From the NCBI RefSeq assembly GCF_900105195.1, contig NZ_FNRX01000002.1, positions 248,001-312,000 of the forward strand: 64,000 nucleotides of DNA. The letters are read 5' to 3'. Positions within the stretch are counted from its first letter, which is position 1. Each line of letters opens with the position of its first letter. Below are positions 58,785-64,000 of the stretch, piece by piece. The notes below the pieces were generated by a model. The model did no database searches. It was given only the letters and a program-made list of their open reading frames with translations, and was not told the origin of the DNA. Both the position numbers and the translations under genes were made by a program. The stretch comes from Rhodococcus pyridinivorans (GTDB lineage: Bacteria; Actinomycetota; Actinomycetes; Mycobacteriales; Mycobacteriaceae).

Positions 58785-60899
58785 TTGAGCACTGCTACCG
58801 CGCCCCCACGTAGAACCGGCCGATGGCGGTGGCTGCTACCCGCCCTGTTGCTCATCGCGTGGCTCGTGGCCGCCGGTGGCGGCGGCCCGTTCGCAGGCAA
58901 GCTCAGCGAGGTCGCCTCCAACGACGCGAGCACCTTCCTCCCGGCATCGGCCGAATCCACCCGCGCGGACGAGCTGTACGCGCAGTTCAACGAGAGCGAG
59001 TTCATCCCCGCGATCGTCGTCGCCGAACGCGACGGTGGGATCACCGACGAGGACCTCGCCTTCCTCGCCACCGAATCGGCCGGACCGCCGCCGATCCCGT
59101 CCGAGGACGGCGCAGCGGCGCAGATGATCGTGCCGCTCGACGCCTCCGGGGAGGTCCAGGAGGCCGTCGAGGAACTCCGGACGGCCCTCGAAGGCGCACC
59201 GGACGGCCTGACCGTCTACGTCACCGGCCCCGCCGGGCAGGCCGCCGACCTGTCGTCGGCCTTCGGCGGCATCGACGGACTGCTCCTGCTCGTCGCGGGC
59301 GGTGTCGTCCTCGTCATCCTCGTGGTGGTCTACCGCAGCCCGATCCTGCCGTTCGTCGTCATCATCTCGGCGCTGTTCGCACTCGCCCTCGCGAGCCTGC
59401 TGATCTATGTGCTCGCCGACGCCGGAGCGATCGCGCTCAACGGCCAGAGCCAGGGCATCATGTTCATCCTCGTGTTCGGCGCCGCCACCGACTACGCGCT
59501 GCTGCTGGTCTCCCGGTACCGCGAGGAACTGCGACTGCAGCAGGACAAGTACGCCGCGATGCGCAGCGCGCTCCGCGGCTCGATCGAGCCGATCGCGGCG
59601 TCGGCCGGCACCGTCATCCTCGGTGTGCTGTGCCTACTGCTGTCGGACCTGAACTCCAACCGCGGTCTCGGCCCGGTGGCCGCCATCGGCATCGCGACGT
59701 CGTTCCTCGCGTCGCTCACCTTCCTGCCCGCAGTGCTCGTGCTGCTCGGCCGCGTCGCGTTCTGGCCCACCCGCCCGGTCTACGACCCGAACGCCGACGC
59801 CGACGACATGCAGAAGTCCCACAAGGTGTGGGGCCGGGTGGCCGACTTCGTCGGGTCGAAGCCGCGTCCCATCTGGATCGTGTGCAGCCTCGTGCTCGTC
59901 GCCTTCGCCCTGCTGGCACCGCAGTTCAAGGCGAGCGGTGTCGCGTCCTCGGATCTGTTCCTCCTGCAAACCGATTCGAAGTCCGGCCAGGAGGTGCTCG
60001 GTGAGCACTTCGACGCCGGCACCGGTTCGCCCAGCATCGTCGTCGCCCGCGAAGGCGCGCTCGAGGGTGTCGTCGGCGCCACCGAGGGCGTCGAGGGCGT
60101 GACGACCGTCCAGCCCGTCCCCGGCCCCGACGGCGCGCCGCGCGTGGTCGACGGACTGGTCGCGGTGCAGGCGACGCTCTCGGATCCCGCCGACTCCCTC
60201 GCCGCCGAGGAGACCGTCGAACGCATCCGCGAGGCGGTGCACGCCGTGCCCGGGGCCGAGGCACTCGTCGGCGGACCCACGGCCGTCGACCTCGACACGA
60301 AGGACACCGCGACCCGCGACCGCACCGTCATCATCCCGGTTGTGACGCTCGTGGTGCTGCTGGTGCTCATCGCGTTGCTGCGGGCGGTCGTCGCACCGAT
60401 CCTGCTGATGCTCACCGTGATCGTCTCGTTCGCGGCGACCCTCGGTATCTCATCGCTCGTGTTCAACCACCTGTTCGGTTTCCCGGGCGCCGACCCGGTG
60501 GTGCCTCTGTTCGGGTTCGTCTTCCTCGTGGCGCTGGGTATCGACTACAACATCTTCCTCATGACCCGCGTCCGCGAGGAGACGAAGAAGGTCGGTACCC
60601 GTGCGGGCACCCTGCGGGCGCTGACCGTCACCGGTGGTGTCATCACGTCCGCCGGCGTGGTGCTCGCGGCCACGTTCTCGGCGCTGGCGGTGATCCCACT
60701 GCTGTTCCTGGCTCAGCTGGCGTTCATCGTCGCCTTCGGTGTCCTGCTCGACGCGCTGCTCGTGCGGTCGCTGGTGGTGCCGGCCCTGACGATCGACATC
60801 GGCAAGAAGATCTGGTGGCCGAGCAAGCTGGCGCGGGCCGAACCGTCCGAGCCGGACGCCTCCGAGGACGTCGCGACCGCGGGAGCGCCGCGCTCATGA
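58785..60899 (+). CDS. MMPL-family RND transporter
   Basis: 704 residues from a TTG with a perfect AGGAGGAA. Two RND halves, each with one N-terminal helix, an extracytoplasmic domain and five further helices: GIMFILVFGAATDYALLLVSR in half 1 and GFVFLVALGIDYNIFLMTRV in half 2, both carrying the Asp-Tyr proton-relay pair typical of MmpL/YdfJ proteins. It probably exports a lipid or hydrophobic compound. Monocistronic; strong terminator after it. Confidence 0.92.
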   Translation: MSTATAPPRRTGRWRWLLPALLLIAWLVAAGGGGPFAGKLSEVASNDASTFLPASAESTRADELYAQFNESEFIPAIVVAERDGGITDEDLAFLATESAGPPPIPSEDGAAAQMIVPLDASGEVQEAVEELRTALEGAPDGLTVYVTGPAGQAADLSSAFGGIDGLLLLVAGGVVLVILVVVYRSPILPFVVIISALFALALASLLIYVLADAGAIALNGQSQGIMFILVFGAATDYALLLVSRYREELRLQQDKYAAMRSALRGSIEPIAASAGTVILGVLCLLLSDLNSNRGLGPVAAIGIATSFLASLTFLPAVLVLLGRVAFWPTRPVYDPNADADDMQKSHKVWGRVADFVGSKPRPIWIVCSLVLVAFALLAPQFKASGVASSDLFLLQTDSKSGQEVLGEHFDAGTGSPSIVVAREGALEGVVGATEGVEGVTTVQPVPGPDGAPRVVDGLVAVQATLSDPADSLAAEETVERIREAVHAVPGAEALVGGPTAVDLDTKDTATRDRTVIIPVVTLVVLLVLIALLRAVVAPILLMLTVIVSFAATLGISSLVFNHLFGFPGADPVVPLFGFVFLVALGIDYNIFLMTRVREETKKVGTRAGTLRALTVTGGVITSAGVVLAATFSALAVIPLLFLAQLAFIVAFGVLLDALLVRSLVVPALTIDIGKKIWWPSKLARAEPSEPDASEDVATAGAPRS

Positions 60900-60944
60900 G
60901 CGCGCTGAGCGCGCAGTGCTACTGACAGGCGCATGAGCGGATGA

Positions 60945-60989
60945 GAACGGCCGCGGGACCGGGTATGTGATCCGGTCCCGCGGCCGTTC
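60945..60989. terminator. Terminator after MMPL gene
   Basis: GAACGGCCGCGGGACCGG (60945-60962) pairs perfectly with its complement at 60972-60989 across a nine-base loop, 46 bases after the MMPL stop. Confidence 0.88.
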
Positions 60990-61029
60990 GTCCCACGGCT
61001 GCCGCGTTTGCCCGTTACCGTTCTATTCC

Positions 61030-64000
61030 ATGTCTGCGGATTCCGCCGCTCCTGTCGAGCGCCCGCGTCCGGTGGAGGACGCCCGACCGCCCTCCCGGCC
61101 GTCGCTGACCGACCGTGTCGGTGGACGTCTGTCCGCCGTACCGCACATCTTCGGCCTGATCCTGGGCATCTACGCGGTCGTGGTCGCATTGTGGTCGATC
61201 TCCCCGACCCTGCGTTACTGGATCCACGCCCCGCGCGAATATCTCGACGAGTACTACTTCGACGCCCCCGACACGAGCCTGTCGTTCGCGCTCGTCCTCG
61301 GCCTGCTCGCCGGTGCGATCGCCGGCCGAAAACGCATCGCGTGGTGGATCCTGACGATCTACCTCGGCGGATTCTCGATCACCAATCTCGTGATGAGCAT
61401 CGTCGAGCGCGACCCGAACCACCTCGTCGCGTTGGTCGTCCACCTGCTGATCGTCGCGCTCCTGCTGCTGTCCTATCCCGAGTTCTACACGCGCGTGCGG
61501 CGCGGAAACGCCTGGGCCGCACTCGGTGTGCTCGTGGGTGGTCTGGTCGTCGCGACGCTCATCGGCTGGGGCCTGGTGGAACTGTTCCCTGGCACCCTGC
61601 CCGCTACCGACCGGTTCCTGTGGGCGCTCAACCGCGTCACCGCGCTGACGTTCATCGACAACGACCAGTTCGGTGGCCGCCCGAACGGGCTGGTCAACAC
61701 GATCCTCGGCCTCCTCGGCGCCCTCGCCGTGCTCGCGGCGGTCGTGGTGCTGTTCCGTTCACAGCGAGCGAGCAACGCGCTCACCGGCAGTGACGAATCG
61801 GCCATCCGCGGTCTGCTCGCCCAGAGCGACGATTCGCTCGGCTACTTCGCGACCCGCCGCGACAAGGCCGTGGTGTTCGCCCCCAGCGGCAAGGCCGCGG
61901 TGACCTACCGCGTCGAACTCGGCGTGTGCCTCGCGAGCGGTGATCCGATCGGCAACCCCGAAGCGTGGCCGCACGCCATCGACGAATGGCTCGACCTCGC
62001 CCGCGCCTATGGGTGGACACCCGCGGTGATGGGGGCGAGCGAGGACGGTGCGACGGCCTACCACCGTGCGGGTCTGAACGCGCTGCAGCTCGGCGACGAG
62101 GCCGTCCTGCTCACCCGCGACTTCAGTCTCGCCGGACGCGACATGCGACCGGTGCGGCAGGCCGTCAACCGCGCCCGCAAACACGGTGTGACCGCGCGGA
62201 TCATGCGTCACCGCGAACTGTCACCCATCGAGCTGTCGGCGGCGATCCAGCGCGCCGAGGCCTGGCGCGACACCGAAAACGAGCGCGGTTTCTCGATGGC
62301 CCTCGGCCGGCTCGGCGACCCGCTCGACGGCGACTGCCTGCTCGTCGAAGCGGTCGCGGACGGCAAGGTCGTCGCGATGCTCTCGCTCGTGCCCTGGGGA
62401 TCGGACGGCGTGTCACTCGACCTCATGCGCCGCGACCCGCAGGCCCCCAACGGCGTCGTCGAACTCATGGTCTCCGAGCTCGCCTCACGCGGTGCCGAAT
62501 TCGACGTCGAGCGGATCTCGTTGAACTTCGCGGTCTTCCGGTCGGTCTTCGAGGAGGGCGCGCGGATCGGTGCCGGCCCGATCCTGCGATTGTGGCGGTC
62601 CATCCTGCTGTTCTTCTCACGGTGGTGGCAGCTCGAGGCGTTGTACCGGTCCAACGTCAAGTACCACCCCGAATGGGTGCCCCGCTTCCTGTGTTTCCGC
62701 GACAACCGGCTCATCCCGCGCGTCGCGCTCGCGTCGGCGATCGCCGAGGGCTTCCTCACCCTCCCCACCTTCGGTCGTCGGAACACCCAGCAGCACACGG
62801 GAACACACTCGGCGTTCCCCGAGGACCAGGTGGCCGCGGCAGAACTGCACGACGACGGCAGCGCACCCGACGTCGAGCTTGCCGACGGCACGCCCGCCGT
62901 CTCGCACGGACGTCGCCGCCCCGAACAGGTCCAGGTGCGGATGAACACCCTGCAGCGGATCGTCGAGCACGGTGTCGATCCCTATCCGGTCGCGCATCCC
63001 CCGACCCACACGGCCGCCGAGGCCCGGGCCGCGAAGTCCGGCACCCCGGTGACCGTGGCGGGACGCCTGCTGCGCATCCGCAACTTCGGCGGTGTGCTGT
63101 TCGCGGTGCTGCGCGACTGGTCGGGCGACATCCAGATCCTCATCGACCGGCAACGGGTTGCCGGACAACGCTTCCTGTTCGACCTCGGTGACCTCGTCGA
63201 GGTGTCGGGCGAGGTGGGACGCAGCCGCACCGGCGAGATCTCGGTGCTCGCCGACTCGTGGCGCATCGACGGCAAGTGCCTGCATCCGCTGCCCGACAAG
63301 TACCACGGCCTCGTCGACCCGGAAGCCCGCGTGCGGCAACGCTATCTGCATCTCGCGATCGACCGCGGGGCACGCGACCACCTCGCGGCACGCAGCGCGG
63401 TGGTGCGGTCGCTACGCGACGAACTGCAGGCGCGCGGCTATCTCGAGGTGGAGACCCCCATCCTGCAGTCGGTGCACGGCGGCGCGAACGCCGCACCGTT
63501 CATCACGCACATCAACGCCTACGACGCCGATCTGTACCTGCGGATCGCCCCCGAGCTGTATCTGAAGCGGTTGTGCGTCGCGGGCATGGCGAAGGTCTTC
63601 GAGATCGGCCGGGTGTTCCGCAACGAGGGTGCGGATTTCAAGCACAACCCGGAGTTCACGATCCTCGAGGCATACGAGGCGCACAGCGACTACGAGAAGA
63701 TGCGGGTGGTCGCACGCGAGTTGATCCAGGCAGCGGCCCGCGCGGCACACGGACGCGAGATCATCCTGCGGCCCGGACCCGACGGTATCCCGGTCGAGAT
63801 CGACATCTCCGGCGAGTGGCCCGTCAAGACCTTCCACGACGCGATCTCCGAGGCGTTCGGGACATTCGTCGATGCGCAGACCCCCGTCGACGTCCTGCGA
63901 CGCCTGTGCGACGAACACGAGATCCCCTACAACCCGGCCTGGGACGCCGGCGCCACCGCGCAGGAGATGTACGAGCACCTCGTCGAATCGAAGACGGAGT
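61030..64000 (+). CDS. lysX: LysX lysyl-PG synthase/lysyl-tRNA synthetase, partial
   Basis: 990 codons are visible from the ATG at 61030; the frame runs off the right edge, so the last part of the synthetase (including motif 3) is outside the window (M. tuberculosis LysX is about 1170 residues). Order: N-terminal cytoplasmic stretch, six to seven membrane helices (about 35-245), DUF2156 aminoacyl-PG synthase domain (about 255-560, [35 protein letters not shown]), then a class II LysRS with OB fold from about 634 ([15 protein letters not shown]) and motif 2 [20 protein letters not shown]. It charges tRNA-Lys and uses it to add Lys to phosphatidylglycerol. Likely leaderless (TACCGT eight bases upstream). 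Confidence 0.95.
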   Translation, partial: MSADSAAPVERPRPVEDARPPSRPSLTDRVGGRLSAVPHIFGLILGIYAVVVALWSISPTLRYWIHAPREYLDEYYFDAPDTSLSFALVLGLLAGAIAGRKRIAWWILTIYLGGFSITNLVMSIVERDPNHLVALVVHLLIVALLLLSYPEFYTRVRRGNAWAALGVLVGGLVVATLIGWGLVELFPGTLPATDRFLWALNRVTALTFIDNDQFGGRPNGLVNTILGLLGALAVLAAVVVLFRSQRASNALTGSDESAIRGLLAQSDDSLGYFATRRDKAVVFAPSGKAAVTYRVELGVCLASGDPIGNPEAWPHAIDEWLDLARAYGWTPAVMGASEDGATAYHRAGLNALQLGDEAVLLTRDFSLAGRDMRPVRQAVNRARKHGVTARIMRHRELSPIELSAAIQRAEAWRDTENERGFSMALGRLGDPLDGDCLLVEAVADGKVVAMLSLVPWGSDGVSLDLMRRDPQAPNGVVELMVSELASRGAEFDVERISLNFAVFRSVFEEGARIGAGPILRLWRSILLFFSRWWQLEALYRSNVKYHPEWVPRFLCFRDNRLIPRVALASAIAEGFLTLPTFGRRNTQQHTGTHSAFPEDQVAAAELHDDGSAPDVELADGTPAVSHGRRRPEQVQVRMNTLQRIVEHGVDPYPVAHPPTHTAAEARAAKSGTPVTVAGRLLRIRNFGGVLFAVLRDWSGDIQILIDRQRVAGQRFLFDLGDLVEVSGEVGRSRTGEISVLADSWRIDGKCLHPLPDKYHGLVDPEARVRQRYLHLAIDRGARDHLAARSAVVRSLRDELQARGYLEVETPILQSVHGGANAAPFITHINAYDADLYLRIAPELYLKRLCVAGMAKVFEIGRVFRNEGADFKHNPEFTILEAYEAHSDYEKMRVVARELIQAAARAAHGREIILRPGPDGIPVEIDISGEWPVKTFHDAISEAFGTFVDAQTPVDVLRRLCDEHEIPYNPAWDAGATAQEMYEHLVESKTE

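Noticed and set aside
1..64000. tRNA, rRNA, insertion sequences or prophage genes
   Set aside because: No transposase, integrase or phage protein was recognised among the products, and I saw no tRNA-like cloverleaf or rRNA segment by eye; short RNAs could be missed without a search.

Overview
The window is high-GC actinobacterial chromosome, most likely from a Rhodococcus or a close mycolic-acid relative. The evidence is the genes themselves: a fused lysX (aminoacyl-PG synthase plus lysyl-tRNA synthetase), a SigK/RskA pair beside an MPT70/83-like fasciclin, a single-chain biotin-dependent acyl-CoA carboxylase, fadD15, gabD2, DUF5926, DUF5313 and DUF6474 proteins, and an Rv1733c-like membrane protein. 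Many genes overlap by GTGA or ATGA, and several starts look leaderless (a TANNNT hexamer 6-8 bases before the start codon).

Layout. 1-8.5 kb: DUF5926-glpQ-DUF4328-rhodanese operon, a cluster of DnaA-box-like sites, an F420-type oxidoreductase, msrA, an acyltransferase, and sodA with a Mn-type signature. 8.5-13 kb: a yybP-ykoY (manganese) riboswitch with a visible RBS-sequestering switch in front of a GDT1/TMEM165 exporter, then marR-MFS, an SDR and a hydrolase. 13-22 kb: the most unusual region. An IclR regulator and APC permease diverge from an eight-gene operon for a tryptophan tryptophylquinone (TTQ) amine dehydrogenase: mauE, mauD, mauA, a mauB-like lipoprotein, a multicopper oxidase, two cupredoxins and a mauF-like membrane protein. 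There is no mauG. 22-31 kb: RecB-like nuclease, DUF6474, a ycnI-copC-copD copper cluster, udgX and the long-chain acyl-CoA carboxylase. 31-38 kb: fetB, carotenoid genes (small ORF-crtI-crtB-idi), DUF427 and an MFS pump. 38-46 kb: an MprF-like synthase with its esterase partner, gabD2, an ANTAR regulator, and two decayed loci (TetR/MFS and hydrolase/beta-lactamase-fold remnants). 46-54 kb: arsR-SRPBCC diverging from fadD15, DUF5313, rraA, an S4 protein, photolyase and two NAD-dependent epimerase-type genes. 54-64 kb: lipocalin, MPT83-like fasciclin facing a condensed sigK operon through two matching SigK-type promoters, rskA, a PrmC-related methyltransferase, an MMPL transporter and lysX running off the right edge.

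How parts fit together. The TTQ enzyme would oxidise an imported amine outside the membrane and pass electrons to the cupredoxins. The multicopper oxidase could take those electrons to oxygen, or could stand in for MauG in cofactor maturation. The copper genes 3 kb away fit that copper demand. sodA and the Mn riboswitch/exporter form a manganese neighbourhood. Two aminoacyl-phosphatidylglycerol systems (37.8-41.7 kb and lysX) point to active tuning of membrane charge. Three tandem repeats with unit lengths divisible by three (27, 30 and 24 bp), two at gene 3' ends, and a two-copy palindromic intergenic element are the main repeats.
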